Assembly: GCF_004010055.1 (NCBI RefSeq)
Contig: NZ_RQVT01000018.1
Location: 62,001-126,000 of the forward strand
DNA length: 64,000 bases
Direction of reading: 5' to 3'
DNA from: Psychroflexus aestuariivivens
GTDB lineage: Bacteria > Bacteroidota > Bacteroidia > Flavobacteriales > Flavobacteriaceae
The notes beneath the pieces are model-generated. The model did no database searches, was not told where the DNA came from, and saw only the letters and a program-made list of their open reading frames with translations. Positions 1 through 8,998 of the stretch are shown in pieces (position 1 is the first letter of the stretch; every line of letters starts with the position of its first letter). The position numbers and the translations under genes were made by a program.

Positions 1-1343
1 AAAGACACGGTTTGAATACAGATGCCTCATTTAGATTCGAAAGAGGTGTTGATCCAAATATTACAGAATATGCATTGAAACGCGCTGTTGTTTTAATTCA
101 AGAAATAGCTGGTGGAAAAGTCAGTAGCGATATCGATGATTTTTATCCAAAAAAGATTGAAGATTTTCAGGTGTTTTTGACTTTCGATAAAATCAACAAT
201 CTTATCGGTCAGGAAATTGATACAGGAGTTATTAAAACAATTTTGACTTCTCTAGACATCAAAGTAAATAATGTTTCTGAAAGTGGTCTAGGTTTGACGA
301 TTCCTGCTTATCGGGTCGATGTTCAGCGCGAAGTCGATGTGATCGAAGAGATTTTGAGAGTTTATGGTTACAATAACATCGAAACCGATAGTAAATTCAA
401 TATTTCTATTGCAAACTCTTCTAAGTATGCCGATTATAAAATTCAAAATAAAATTGCAGATCAATTGGTAGGTCAAGGATTTTATGAAACCATGGCAAAT
501 TCACTTACTACTTCTAAATACACAGAATTATCCCAAGAAATAAATCCTGAACATAATGTTGAAATATTAAATGCGTTGAGCCAAGATTTGGGCGTGATGC
601 GTCAATCGATGTTATTTTCTGGTTTGGAATCCATAGCTTACAATATCAATCGAAACCAACAAAACTTGAGGTTTTTTGAATTCGGAAAAACTTATCATAA
701 ATATGATGAAAAGTACGTGGAGCAAAAACATTTGTCTTTATTTTTAAGTGGATTTAGACACAAAGAATCATGGACAATGCCTCATCAAACTACAGACTTT
801 TTTCAGATGAAAGGTGTTTTGGAGCGTATTTTTGAACGTTTAGGTTTATCTGAAATTAAATATAAATCCTCAGAAGCTTCTTATTTTTCAGAAGGTTTAA
901 TTGGTAGTTTCAAAAAACAACAAATTTTTGAATTCGGTCGAGTTAAAAATAATATTCTGAAACATTTTGGCATCAGTCAAGAAGTGCTTTATGCAGAAAT
1001 CAACTGGGATTCTGTTTTAGAATTAATTCAGAAGTCAAGTTTCATAATTAAACCAATTTCTAAGTTTCCTTCGACTCGACGAGATTTTGCTTTATTATTG
1101 GATAAAGGTGTTAAGTTTGATGATTTGAAACAAATCGCATTCAAAACAGATAAAAAAATACTTAAAGAGGTCGATTTATTTGATGTCTACGAAGGCGATA
1201 AACTTCCAGAGGACAAGAAAAGTTATGCCATGCGTTTTGTGTTTGTAGACGAGAAGAAAACGTTGACAGACAAGCAAGTGGATAAAGTAATGCAAAAACT
1301 CCAAAAAGAATTTGAAAAAGAATTTGGTGCGAGTTTAAGATAA
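1..1343 (+). CDS. pheT: Phenylalanine-tRNA ligase beta subunit, C-terminal part
   Basis: This is the 3' part of the gene for the tRNA-binding and editing subunit of the phenylalanyl-tRNA synthetase (alpha2 beta2), which charges tRNA-Phe in the cytoplasm. The reading frame is already open at base 1, and the peptide RHGLNTDASFRFERGVD near the window edge is typical of PheT. The middle holds the catalytic-like core of the beta chain. The last ~95 residues, from KFPSTRRDFALLLD to the end, are the ferredoxin-fold anticodon-binding domain (FDX-ACB). The family is usually ~800 residues, so about 360 residues lie outside the window. A TTG at 12 is not a real start. An inverted repeat follows 28 bases after the stop. 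Confidence 0.96.
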   Translation, partial: RHGLNTDASFRFERGVDPNITEYALKRAVVLIQEIAGGKVSSDIDDFYPKKIEDFQVFLTFDKINNLIGQEIDTGVIKTILTSLDIKVNNVSESGLGLTIPAYRVDVQREVDVIEEILRVYGYNNIETDSKFNISIANSSKYADYKIQNKIADQLVGQGFYETMANSLTTSKYTELSQEINPEHNVEILNALSQDLGVMRQSMLFSGLESIAYNINRNQQNLRFFEFGKTYHKYDEKYVEQKHLSLFLSGFRHKESWTMPHQTTDFFQMKGVLERIFERLGLSEIKYKSSEASYFSEGLIGSFKKQQIFEFGRVKNNILKHFGISQEVLYAEINWDSVLELIQKSSFIIKPISKFPSTRRDFALLLDKGVKFDDLKQIAFKTDKKILKEVDLFDVYEGDKLPEDKKSYAMRFVFVDEKKTLTDKQVDKVMQKLQKEFEKEFGASLR

Positions 1344-1370
1344 ATTCATATCAAGATAACGATTCAAAAT

Positions 1371-1401
1371 AAATCCTTTGTTATAATATGACAAAGGATT
1401 T
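1371..1401 (+). terminator. Perfect 11-bp inverted repeat after pheT
   Basis: Bases 1371-1381 and 1391-1401 are exact reverse complements around a 9-base loop. The hairpin lies 28 bases after pheT and 31 bases before the thioesterase start. It is followed only by a broken T stretch, so it may be a weak terminator. It could also be an operator, because the left arm ends in TTTG, 23 bases before a TATTTTAG resembling a -7 element. Confidence 0.5.
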
Positions 1402-1431
1402 ACTATTTTAGCTAAATTCAAATTCAGCAAT

Positions 1432-1869
1432 ATGGAATTACATGACCCATTTGTCAAAAAAATGATTGAAGAAATGGTGCCAATCCATAAATTTTTGGGA
1501 TTGCAGCTTCTTGAAATCAAAAAAGATTACGCCAAAGTTAGGGTGCCTTTTCGCCCTGAAGTCGTTGGTGATATTCGAACCAATCGTTGGCATGGAGGAA
1601 TTATTACTACAATAATGGATTCTGTTGGAGGCATAGTTGGAGGAACACATCTTAGTTCTATCAAAGATAAAATGGCAACTATTGATATTCGTGTAGATTT
1701 TCTTTCACCGGCGCATGGTGAAGCTATAATTGTAGAAGGCACAACAATCCGTTTAGGAAGTCGAATTATGGTAGCTAGTATGAAATGTTGGTTAGAAAAT
1801 GATAAAACTGAGACTGTACTTGCTGAAGGCAGAGGTGTTTATAGCTTTATCAGGTTGAATAAAGATTGA
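1432..1869 (+). CDS. PaaI-type hotdog-fold acyl-CoA thioesterase
   Basis: The product is a 145-residue single-domain hotdog protein of the PaaI/YdiI thioesterase family, which hydrolyses acyl-CoA or aryl-CoA thioesters in the cytoplasm. The family helix is seen as NRWHGGIITTIMDSVGG at about residues 51-67, where His-Gly-Gly starts the central helix. The strand TIDIRVDFLSPA follows at about 83-94. The normal length for the family is 130-150 residues, so the gene looks complete. It stands alone, with its own possible promoter next to the pheT hairpin. The natural substrate cannot be told from the sequence. Confidence 0.85.
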   Translation: MELHDPFVKKMIEEMVPIHKFLGLQLLEIKKDYAKVRVPFRPEVVGDIRTNRWHGGIITTIMDSVGGIVGGTHLSSIKDKMATIDIRVDFLSPAHGEAIIVEGTTIRLGSRIMVASMKCWLENDKTETVLAEGRGVYSFIRLNKD

Positions 1870-1959
1870 ATTAATACTTAATACGTGTTAAATTTTCAAT
1901 CTCGAATTGTACAAATATTACTTTGTTCATACATTTATATCGAATGTTGTAAATGATAT

Positions 1960-2685
1960 ATGATGCTTCCAAGAACAAACCTAAAAGAGAAATTGCTCAA
2001 AGAGAAATCTAAAAATTTTTCTGATGAACAGATTTTGAAATCAGTAGAATCTATTTTCCAAAACGTAGATCAAAATAATGAGCAAATACTTCAGAAACTG
2101 AATGCTGATCAGGATGAAATAACACACAATAATTTCAATACTGACTTTTTGGAAGCTGAACATATTTTTCATATAGATCAAATTGAAAAAATTTGTGTGA
2201 ATTATAGATTGAGGTTTTTAGATTCTAAACTTTTTAAGGGAAAATTGCCTTACGAAGCGATATCAAAAATTAAAGATTTGGAACGCAAACATGATACGAG
2301 TTTGAAAGGCTTTAAAATTATGGCACCTTCAAAATTATTCAAATTAGAAAATGCAGACGATCCTCTTCTTTTCGCACCAATTGGTAATGATTATTATTAC
2401 TTGATTCATAAATGGGGAAACGACCTCAGCCCATTTCGGAGGTTGATGATGTGGCCTTTTAAAACATTCGAAAATTTTATATTTACGATTTTAGTTACAG
2501 CTTTGTTATGCACTTCACTCGTGCCAAATGGTTTTTTCATGGATGAAGATAATATAGGTACAGAATTTTTCTTGCTCTTTATTTTTATGATCAAATGGAT
2601 TGGTGGCATAGCTTTATATTATGGTTTTGCCAAGGGAAAAAATTTTAACACTTCTATTTGGCGTAGTAAATATTATAATGCTTAA
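1960..2685 (+). CDS. Hypothetical membrane protein with C-terminal transmembrane pair
   Basis: I do not recognise this 241-residue protein. Residues 1-70 are charged and helical, rich in Lys, Glu and Gln. The middle contains a folded-looking segment with KIMAPSKLF and a Tyr-rich DYYYLIHKWG. Two hydrophobic helices at about residues 165-188 and 203-225 would anchor it in the inner membrane. ATG codons occur at both 1960 and 1963 and either could start translation. The gene is flanked by a terminator-like hairpin downstream and no obvious partner, so it is probably monocistronic. Confidence 0.75.
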   Translation: MMLPRTNLKEKLLKEKSKNFSDEQILKSVESIFQNVDQNNEQILQKLNADQDEITHNNFNTDFLEAEHIFHIDQIEKICVNYRLRFLDSKLFKGKLPYEAISKIKDLERKHDTSLKGFKIMAPSKLFKLENADDPLLFAPIGNDYYYLIHKWGNDLSPFRRLMMWPFKTFENFIFTILVTALLCTSLVPNGFFMDEDNIGTEFFLLFIFMIKWIGGIALYYGFAKGKNFNTSIWRSKYYNA

Positions 2686-2722
2686 AATTGCATTGTGATT
2701 ATTTTCAATTTTACATATCATA

Positions 2723-2759
2723 AAAAATCACCCGCTACTTTTCGTGGGTTTCTTTTTTT
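2723..2759 (+). terminator. Rho-independent terminator
   Basis: A short GC-rich stem, ACCCGC paired with GTGGGT (one G-T wobble) around an 8-base loop, is preceded by A6 and followed by TTTCTTTTTTT. It ends the transcript of the hypothetical membrane protein. The rest of the 257-base gap before lysA shows no other structure that I can support. Confidence 0.75.
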
Positions 2760-2942
2760 GGCTTCTATTTTGAAGTCAAAATCTATTCTATTTTTCAGTT
2801 CCAAACCCAAATACATAAAGGTTTCTAAACACTACAAGAAGCCTGAAGTAATAGTGTAATTACAATTTTTATCACTTTTATTTTAGCCTCGTTTAAATCA
2901 AAATTTAATCGCAAAACTTTATATATAAATAATTCTCAAACA

Positions 2943-4148
2943 ATGAAACAAGCAGATCTTTTAAAAATGACTCAAGAATTTGGAAGTCCAATTTATGTTT
3001 ACGACAGTGAAAAAATTACAAATCAATATAAACGTTTAACAGAAGCTTTCAAAAAAGTAAAACATCTGCGTTTGCATTATGCGGTTAAAGCCCTGTCTAA
3101 TGTGAATATTCTGAAACTTTTTAATCAACTCGGAAGTGGTTTGGATACGGTTTCAATTCAAGAAGTTCAGTTGGGACTCGCTGCTGGAGTAAATCCTGAA
3201 AAAATCATTTTTACGCCAAACGGTGTTTCAATGGAAGAATTGGAAAAAGCTGTAAAATTAGGCGTCCAAATCAATATTGACAACCTACTAATTTTGGAAC
3301 AATTTGGCGCCAAACATCCTGAAGTTCCTGTTTGTATTAGGATCAATCCACATGTTATGGCGGGTGGAAATACCAATATTTCAGTTGGCCACATCGATTC
3401 CAAATTTGGGATTTCTATTCACCAAATGCCACACGTTTTGCGAATTGTGGAAAATACAGGCATGCGCATCAACGGAATTCACATGCATACGGGAAGCGAT
3501 ATTTTAGATATTGGTGTGTTTTTACACGCTGCTGAAATTTTGTTTGATGTGGCAAAGCAATTTGAAAATTTAGAATTTTTAGATTTTGGCAGTGGTTTCA
3601 AAGTGCCGTATCACGACAATGATATTGAAACTAATGTAGAAGAATTAGGACAGAAACTCAGTAAACGTTTCAACGAATTTTGTAAAGATTACGGTAAAGA
3701 TTTGACTTTAGCTTTCGAACCTGGTAAATTTCTAGTGAGCGAAGCAGGTTTGTTTTTGGCAAAAGTGAATGTTGTAAAACAAACAACTTCGACGGTTTTT
3801 GCACAAATAGATTCTGGTTTTAATCATTTAATTCGACCTATGTTTTATGGTTCAAATCACGATATTATCAATATTTCACATCCAAAACGTAATAAAAGAT
3901 TTTATTCTGTGGTCGGCTATATTTGTGAAACTGACACGTTTGCCAACAATAAAATGATTTCAGAAATCAGTGAAGGCGATATCTTAGCATTCAAAAATGC
4001 TGGTGCGTATTGTTTTTCAATGGCAAGCAATTATAATTCTAGATTTCGGCCAGCAGAAGTGCTTTGGCATAAAGGAAAAGCCCAGTTAATTCGTCAACGT
4101 GAAACCTTTGAAGATTTGATGCGCAATCAGGTTGAAGTTGAATTGTAA
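2943..4148 (+). CDS. lysA: Diaminopimelate decarboxylase
   Basis: LysA is a PLP enzyme that decarboxylates meso-diaminopimelate to L-lysine, the last step of lysine biosynthesis. The alanine-racemase-like barrel contains the PLP lysine in HYAVKAL (about Lys49), the histidine motif GIHMHTGSD, the phosphate-binding GSGFKVPY and EPGKFLVSEAG. The C-terminal beta domain contains GYICETDTF, where the partner-subunit Cys-Glu-x-Asp motif is expected, and GAYCFSMASNYNSR. The length of 401 residues is normal. Other decarboxylases of the fold are possible, but the GYICETD and AYC motifs fit LysA. It has a strong terminator behind it and appears monocistronic. Confidence 0.93.
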   Translation: MKQADLLKMTQEFGSPIYVYDSEKITNQYKRLTEAFKKVKHLRLHYAVKALSNVNILKLFNQLGSGLDTVSIQEVQLGLAAGVNPEKIIFTPNGVSMEELEKAVKLGVQINIDNLLILEQFGAKHPEVPVCIRINPHVMAGGNTNISVGHIDSKFGISIHQMPHVLRIVENTGMRINGIHMHTGSDILDIGVFLHAAEILFDVAKQFENLEFLDFGSGFKVPYHDNDIETNVEELGQKLSKRFNEFCKDYGKDLTLAFEPGKFLVSEAGLFLAKVNVVKQTTSTVFAQIDSGFNHLIRPMFYGSNHDIINISHPKRNKRFYSVVGYICETDTFANNKMISEISEGDILAFKNAGAYCFSMASNYNSRFRPAEVLWHKGKAQLIRQRETFEDLMRNQVEVEL

Positions 4149-4180
4149 AATTTTGTATTATTTATTTTATTAACATCACT

Positions 4181-4211
4181 AAAAACTCCTGTCTTGTCAG
4201 GAGTTTTTTTT
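4181..4211 (+). terminator. Rho-independent terminator after lysA
   Basis: The stem ACTCCTG/CAGGAGT has a 6-base loop and is flanked by A4 upstream and T8 downstream, 33 bases after the lysA stop. It is a textbook intrinsic terminator and could act in both directions. Confidence 0.92.
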
Positions 4212-4318
4212 GAAATAAATTGAAATTTTAAAATAAACCGACACCAAATACGCTTACAAAGTGAAATCATAAATTAAAATTGTAATTTCGATTTTTGAAT
4301 AGAGTATCATCAGTTAAA

Positions 4319-5128
4319 ATGCGTCATAAACAGACTTTAGAAATATTGATTTCTACGATGAATCGTAAAGATTTATCGTTTTTGAAACCCATGTTTCCTA
4401 ATCATGATTTAGCTGATTTGAAAATTTTAATCGTCAATCAAACCAAGAGTTCTAATTGGTTAGAATCTGATTATGAAAATATTAGAGTGATCAATTCAAA
4501 TGAATTCGGATTGAGTAAAAGTCGAAACTTAGCATTACAAAACGCCAGTGCAGATATCGTTTTGTTTGCAGACGACGATGTAGTTTATCTTGAAAATTTT
4601 GAAAACATAATTCTTGCTGCTTATCAGAAATATACATCTGCTGCATTGATTTCGTTTCAATTTCTAAATGATTCTGGTCAATTGAAAAAAGAATATCCTG
4701 CGGAAGAAGGTTTTATAACCTCGACTAAGCGGCCTTTGTCTTCAGTAGAAATCAGTGTAAATTTGAATTCATTTAGAAAACAGAAAATTTATTTCAATGA
4801 AAATTTTGGTTTAGGAACAGAATTTCCCGCTACAGAAGAACAAATTTTTAGACGACAAATTTTGAAAAAAGGTATGAAAGTGGCTTTTGTTTCTAAACCA
4901 ATTTTGATTCATTCTGATGAAACTTCAGCATCAAATCAAGGCTCAGAATCTTTTATCAAAGCCATGTCTGCGCAGAAGTTTTTAGCATATGGCAATTTTG
5001 CCTATCTGTGGTTGCTAAAATTCGTATTTTTCTTATTTCGACATAAATTTATCACTGCAAAAGACATTTTGAAATCTTATCAAATTGGAAGTAAGGCCAT
5101 TCAAAACATTAAAAAAAGTGAAGCATGA
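4319..5128 (+). CDS. Family 2 glycosyltransferase
   Basis: The protein resembles GT-A fold glycosyltransferases that use a nucleotide-sugar donor. The N-terminus LEILISTMNRKDL leads into the nucleotide-binding sheet. GLSKSRNLALQNA at about residues 65-77 and the metal-binding Asp triplet in VLFADDDVVYLENF at about 84-97 are typical of family 2. A hydrophobic helix near residues 225-245 could hold it at the inner membrane. I start at the ATG at 4319 because the in-frame TTG eight codons upstream only adds a weak extension. Its stop overlaps the next ATG by four bases, so it is translationally coupled to the EptA-like gene, which suggests a shared role in surface glycan or lipid modification. 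The acceptor is unknown. Confidence 0.82.
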   Translation: MRHKQTLEILISTMNRKDLSFLKPMFPNHDLADLKILIVNQTKSSNWLESDYENIRVINSNEFGLSKSRNLALQNASADIVLFADDDVVYLENFENIILAAYQKYTSAALISFQFLNDSGQLKKEYPAEEGFITSTKRPLSSVEISVNLNSFRKQKIYFNENFGLGTEFPATEEQIFRRQILKKGMKVAFVSKPILIHSDETSASNQGSESFIKAMSAQKFLAYGNFAYLWLLKFVFFLFRHKFITAKDILKSYQIGSKAIQNIKKSEA

Positions 5129-6729
5129 GTCTTAATTTCAAACAACTTTCTTTTTGGTTTTTACCTATCGTTTTATGTTTTTGTTTTGAATTTGCTCTGG
5201 CAGAATTTAGAATCTATAATGTAAGAAATTTTCTTGAAAACATTGGATTTGCCATAAGTCTTTTAGTTTTAATCAGTGTGTTTCAAGCTTTCAGTTGGAA
5301 ATCCAAATTGGCTAAAGTTATCTACATTTTATTTCTGTTTTCGTTGTTTATAGAAAGCAGTTTTTATTATTTATTTTCCACATATTTTTCAGCGTCATCA
5401 ATTTTTATTCTTCTGGAAACCAACCCTGCTGAAGCGATTGAATTTACAAAAATGTATTTCGATATTCATTTAGTTTGGTTTTTTCTATTGCATTTAGGTT
5501 TCATAATTTTATATCTGAAATCCAAATATCAACCAATTTTAACTTTCAAATTACGCATCAAGCCAAGCTATAAGCTTTTGTTTTTCATTAGTTTACTTGC
5601 TATGATAAAGCTTTCAGGTTTAATTGTCGCTAATTTTCCTTATCATTTATTGAAAGGTGTTTCAGGTTATATTTATGAAATTGAAAAATATGAAGATTTA
5701 GAAATAGATACTAAAACTGGGAATTTTCAAAATGTTGATTTTCTTGGTGAAAATTCTGCTCACACCTTTGTGATGATTATCGGTGAATCTACAACGCGAA
5801 GACAAATGGGGATTTACGATTTTTATCGCGAAACCACACCATTATTAAGTCAGCGCAAATCAGATTTGTTAATTTATGACGATGTGTTGAGTTCCGAAGC
5901 GCATACAATTCCATCCTTACAAGCGGCTTTAAGTTTGAACAATTTTGAAAATAAAACCGAATCTACAATTATTCAATTGATGAATCAGGCTGGTTTTAAA
6001 ACCTTTTGGTTGTCTAATCAACGGCCTATAGGAATGTATGAGACTTTACTCACCAAACTTTCCAAAGCCGCTGATGTTTACAAATATACCAACACTGCGC
6101 AATGGGGTTCTGTTACACCGTACGATGAAGTATTATTACCGTATTTAGACGAAGCATTGCAAGACAAATCAAAAAATAAATTTATTGTCATCAATTTGCT
6201 AGCAACACATGGACAGTATCATTTGCGCTATTCAGATCGTTTCAAGACGTTTACCGAAATCCCAAAAACAAAATTTCATTCTGAAAAAAGTTATAAATCC
6301 ATCAATGATTATCATAACGCCATTACTTACGTTGATTTTATGGTGGATGAAATTATAGATAGGGTAGAAGCACAAAATCAGAAAAGTTATGTGTTGTATT
6401 TTTCTGATCATGGTGAAGAAGTATTTTTCGATCGCGATTTTTTTGGTCATAATGATTCGGATGTGCCAACACGCTCTATGTTTGAAATTCCATTTTTTGT
6501 TTGGTTATCACCAGAGTATAAATCGACTTATGAATTGAATTTTAAACCTAAACGGCCATATGTGATCAATGATTTGCTGCATTCCATGTCAGATTTGTCT
6601 CGAATTCATTTTGAAGAACACAAACCAAATCGTAGTATATTTTCTGATGATTTTAAACCAAAACCAAGAATCATAGGTAGTGGTATTGATTACGATGAAT
6701 ATTTTGAAGATTATCTAAAAGCCGATTAA
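5125..6729 (+). CDS. Phosphoethanolamine transferase-like sulfatase-fold membrane protein (EptA/CptA family)
   Basis: This 534-residue protein has about five N-terminal transmembrane helices (roughly residues 8-30, 38-55, 62-90, 108-128 and 150-172) followed by a large periplasmic alkaline-phosphatase/sulfatase-fold domain. The nucleophile motif is IIGESTTRRQMGIY with the downstream RETTPLL. The metal-site motif SDHGEE comes later, with FGHND after it. These match enzymes that move phosphoethanolamine from phosphatidylethanolamine to lipid A or glycan. The ATGA overlap with the upstream glycosyltransferase makes a two-gene unit. A plain sulfatase or phosphoglycerol transferase is less likely because of the GES-T and RETTP motifs. 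The exact acceptor cannot be read. Confidence 0.85.
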   Translation: MSLNFKQLSFWFLPIVLCFCFEFALAEFRIYNVRNFLENIGFAISLLVLISVFQAFSWKSKLAKVIYILFLFSLFIESSFYYLFSTYFSASSIFILLETNPAEAIEFTKMYFDIHLVWFFLLHLGFIILYLKSKYQPILTFKLRIKPSYKLLFFISLLAMIKLSGLIVANFPYHLLKGVSGYIYEIEKYEDLEIDTKTGNFQNVDFLGENSAHTFVMIIGESTTRRQMGIYDFYRETTPLLSQRKSDLLIYDDVLSSEAHTIPSLQAALSLNNFENKTESTIIQLMNQAGFKTFWLSNQRPIGMYETLLTKLSKAADVYKYTNTAQWGSVTPYDEVLLPYLDEALQDKSKNKFIVINLLATHGQYHLRYSDRFKTFTEIPKTKFHSEKSYKSINDYHNAITYVDFMVDEIIDRVEAQNQKSYVLYFSDHGEEVFFDRDFFGHNDSDVPTRSMFEIPFFVWLSPEYKSTYELNFKPKRPYVINDLLHSMSDLSRIHFEEHKPNRSIFSDDFKPKPRIIGSGIDYDEYFEDYLKAD

Positions 6730-6859
6730 TTAATGATTTTTTGTAACTAATTGATAGCAGAGTTTCAAGATATCTATTTTATAAAGCTATTATTCAATGT
6801 GAAAATTAATACATATATTAGGGCAAATTTTACTTATTTTCTAACATAAAATATCAAAT

Positions 6860-7096
6860 ATGGAAGTCCAAAATACAACACAGGAACAAAAAAGTGATAA
6901 AGATTTTGTCGCAATGTTATTACTCTGTTTCTTTCTAGGAAGTTTAGGCGTACACAGGTTTTACGTTGGTAAAATTGGTACAGGAGTTTTGATGTTACTC
7001 ACTTTCGGAGGTTTTGGTATATGGACAATTATAGACTTTATAATTATTGCTACGGGTAATTTTAAAGATAATGAAGGTCGTAAAATTAAAAGTTAA
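6860..7096 (+). CDS. TM2 domain protein
   Basis: This 78-residue membrane protein consists almost entirely of a TM2 domain. Residues 16-35 form the first helix ([20 protein letters not shown]) and about 42-65 form the second ([20 protein letters not shown]). The conserved turn GVHRFYVGK, where other members have a DRF-like motif, is present. A short hydrophilic N-terminus and a basic C-terminus flank the pair. TM2 proteins are widespread and poorly characterised, so no function is assigned. Confidence 0.88.
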   Translation: MEVQNTTQEQKSDKDFVAMLLLCFFLGSLGVHRFYVGKIGTGVLMLLTFGGFGIWTIIDFIIIATGNFKDNEGRKIKS

Positions 7097-7124
7097 GAAT
7101 CACTTCCCTTTTAGGAATTTATGA

Positions 7125-7601
7125 ATGAATTTTCATTATTTAAAACATAAGATTTACATCATGATTTTGTTGTCAATAGCAATTTTGTTTATTGGCTATT
7201 CATGTTTGCAGATTGAAACCACTTTTGGATTTATAGTAGGTATTTTAAACCTGGCTTTGGGTGCCATTACTTTTAGTGCTGCTGCACGATTCATTATATT
7301 GAAATCTCCCATTTTATCTATTAATGCGGAAGGCATTTATGATTCTCGTGTTATGACATCAGTAATACCTTGGGCAGACATCAAAGATTTTGAATTGCTG
7401 AAAATAAAACGAACGCATTTTTTGAAGCTAGATGTATCAAAATCTTACAGTGATTTTAAATGGCTTTACCGCAAATTGTCTCAGAAAAATTTGAATAAAA
7501 ACCCGCAAGTTGTCCTCATCAATTTAAAGAATCTTAATGTAGATTTTGAAAATTTAAAAAGCGCCTTAGAGACTCAAAAAAGTGAATTAGTAGATGGTTA
7601 A
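7125..7601 (+). CDS. Hypothetical two-helix membrane protein with PH-like C-terminal domain
   Basis: The 158-residue protein has two hydrophobic segments near residues 8-28 and 32-55, joined by a short loop. A soluble part follows with the pattern ILSINAEGIYDSRVMTSVIPWADIKDFELLKIKRTHFL, which looks like the strand-turn-strand of bacterial PH-like domains and of STM3941-type proteins. It follows the TM2 gene by 28 bases and may be co-transcribed. An overlapping ATG at 7121 in another frame closes after nine codons, so 7125 is preferred. The similarly built 136-residue protein at 51606-52016 is on the other strand and is only loosely alike. Confidence 0.7.
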   Translation: MNFHYLKHKIYIMILLSIAILFIGYSCLQIETTFGFIVGILNLALGAITFSAAARFIILKSPILSINAEGIYDSRVMTSVIPWADIKDFELLKIKRTHFLKLDVSKSYSDFKWLYRKLSQKNLNKNPQVVLINLKNLNVDFENLKSALETQKSELVDG

Positions 7602-7619
7602 ATCATACTAAGGTCGGTT

Positions 7620-8480
7620 TTAGTCATCGATTTTCCCTAAAACTTTTAGTCCGACCATGCCCATATATTTGGTTTCTCTTTGAAGTTCAAAAGCTCTTGT
7701 TTTGTCAACAGGTTTTTCAATTCTTTTACTAAAAACATGATAATTGACATTTGTTTCATTAGATTTATTCACACCATATCGCATGAATATTTCTTTTTCT
7801 GGCGTTAGCGCTTCAAAGCAAACCAACACACCACTTTTTGGCAATGGTATTTTTTGTTCTAACTCAAATGTTTTTAGTCCGTTGCCAGAATCTACCGTGA
7901 AAATCGAATTTTGTTGCAATAAAGATTGTTTAAGTTTCTTCGTGTTTGTATCAAATTCATAAAGGTGAATTCTGATTTTTGCCTTTTCACCATTATGCTT
8001 GGTCTTTATTTTTGCAATAACCGATTTTATAAAGATATTATTTTTATCACTTGCATTTTCGATATACACTGAAACAAATGTATTTTGATTGATTCTGAAG
8101 CGATAAGTTGGCAAAAATGATTTTCGTAAGTTGTGATAACCGATTTCGTTTTCTTCTAGTTTGGCATTGACAACCACTTCTTCCAACTGATTTTCGATAG
8201 GATTTAGAAATATCGTATCCGTTTTTGTACTGAGTCGAATTTCCTTTAAGTGGAATCCTGGACAACCAATCGCAATAATGGGATCAGCTTTTTGATTGAA
8301 TTTAAATTTCCCTTCCTGATCGCTTAATTTGCTCTTTTCTCCATTTTTAAAGACCACTTTGGCGTAAGGAATCGGTGTCTTGTTTTCAGCATTGGCTATA
8401 ACAATTGTCTTCTGTCCAAAAATGTTGGAAGTTTGAAAACACAGTAAAACGACGATTATATAATAAAAATAATTATTCAT
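7620..8480 (-). CDS. Secreted protein with CarboxypepD_reg-like domain
   Basis: The protein starts with a signal peptide (MNNYFYYIIVVLLCFQTSNIFG, then Gln). A CarboxypepD_reg-like beta-sandwich of about 75 residues follows (ENKTPIPYAKVVFKNGEKSKLSDQEGKF split over two strands), ending in NQLEEVVVNAK, a motif resembling the TonB-box/plug linker of SusC-type proteins. The remaining ~180 residues are a beta-rich domain of unknown role. I place the start at the ATG ending at 8480 because it sits right before the signal peptide. An in-frame ATG eight codons upstream is possible. It converges with the gene ending at 7601. The likely site is periplasm or outer membrane. Confidence 0.78.
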   Translation of the reverse strand: MNNYFYYIIVVLLCFQTSNIFGQKTIVIANAENKTPIPYAKVVFKNGEKSKLSDQEGKFKFNQKADPIIAIGCPGFHLKEIRLSTKTDTIFLNPIENQLEEVVVNAKLEENEIGYHNLRKSFLPTYRFRINQNTFVSVYIENASDKNNIFIKSVIAKIKTKHNGEKAKIRIHLYEFDTNTKKLKQSLLQQNSIFTVDSGNGLKTFELEQKIPLPKSGVLVCFEALTPEKEIFMRYGVNKSNETNVNYHVFSKRIEKPVDKTRAFELQRETKYMGMVGLKVLGKIDD

Positions 8481-8578
8481 ATACTTTGCTTTTAAATATT
8501 GCAATATAGTTAGCTTGTATTGATTTAATATCTTAATTAAACTATATAATCTAAAAGTTATACTAAAGCATAAAAAAA

Positions 8579-8998
8579 TTAAACATCCAAAAACTTACTT
8601 TTTTCTTCTGGTGTAGGGAAGGGGCAGGTTTCACTTTTTCCAAACCATTTGTAGCGGTTTTCTGCTACAAAATCATAAACTGTATTTCTAAATCCCTCGG
8701 GTAAATACAAAAATATACCCAACATCGGGTACAAACCGGACAAGCCTTTTGCTATTTCTAGAGCTGCTGTAGATTTGATGTAGTAAGCGTTGCCTGGATC
8801 TATCAAAATAATAGAATCAATTTCATCTGTATTGATACCGCGTTCTTTGGTCAATTTTTCGCCCAAATCGCTTTGTAAAGACGCAAATCTGAATTGATCT
8901 TTTTTGTCTCTTTTTAGAATAAATCTAACAGAAGCGTTGCAAAAATTACAAACGCCATCAAACAGTACAATTTTTTTTCCTTCAGGTATATCTTTCAT
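8579..8998 (-). CDS. DCC-family thiol-disulfide oxidoreductase (DUF393)
   Basis: This is a short thioredoxin-like protein of 139 residues. The N-terminal signature IVLFDGVCNFCNASVRFIL carries Asp-Gly-x-Cys-x-x-Cys, the motif for which the DCC family is named. The lines RFASLQSDLG and the later PGNAYYIKSTAALEIAK are typical of the family too. Its physiological substrate is unknown. Its ATG overlaps the mutS2 stop by four bases, so it is translated together with mutS2, an arrangement that may be common in flavobacteria but has no obvious functional logic. Confidence 0.88.
   Translation of the reverse strand: MKDIPEGKKIVLFDGVCNFCNASVRFILKRDKKDQFRFASLQSDLGEKLTKERGINTDEIDSIILIDPGNAYYIKSTAALEIAKGLSGLYPMLGIFLYLPEGFRNTVYDFVAENRYKWFGKSETCPFPTPEEKSKFLDV

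Noticed and set aside
7125-7601. Paralogy with the protein at 51606-52016
   Set aside because: Both have two helices and a PH-like tail, but the sequences do not align well enough by eye to claim duplication.
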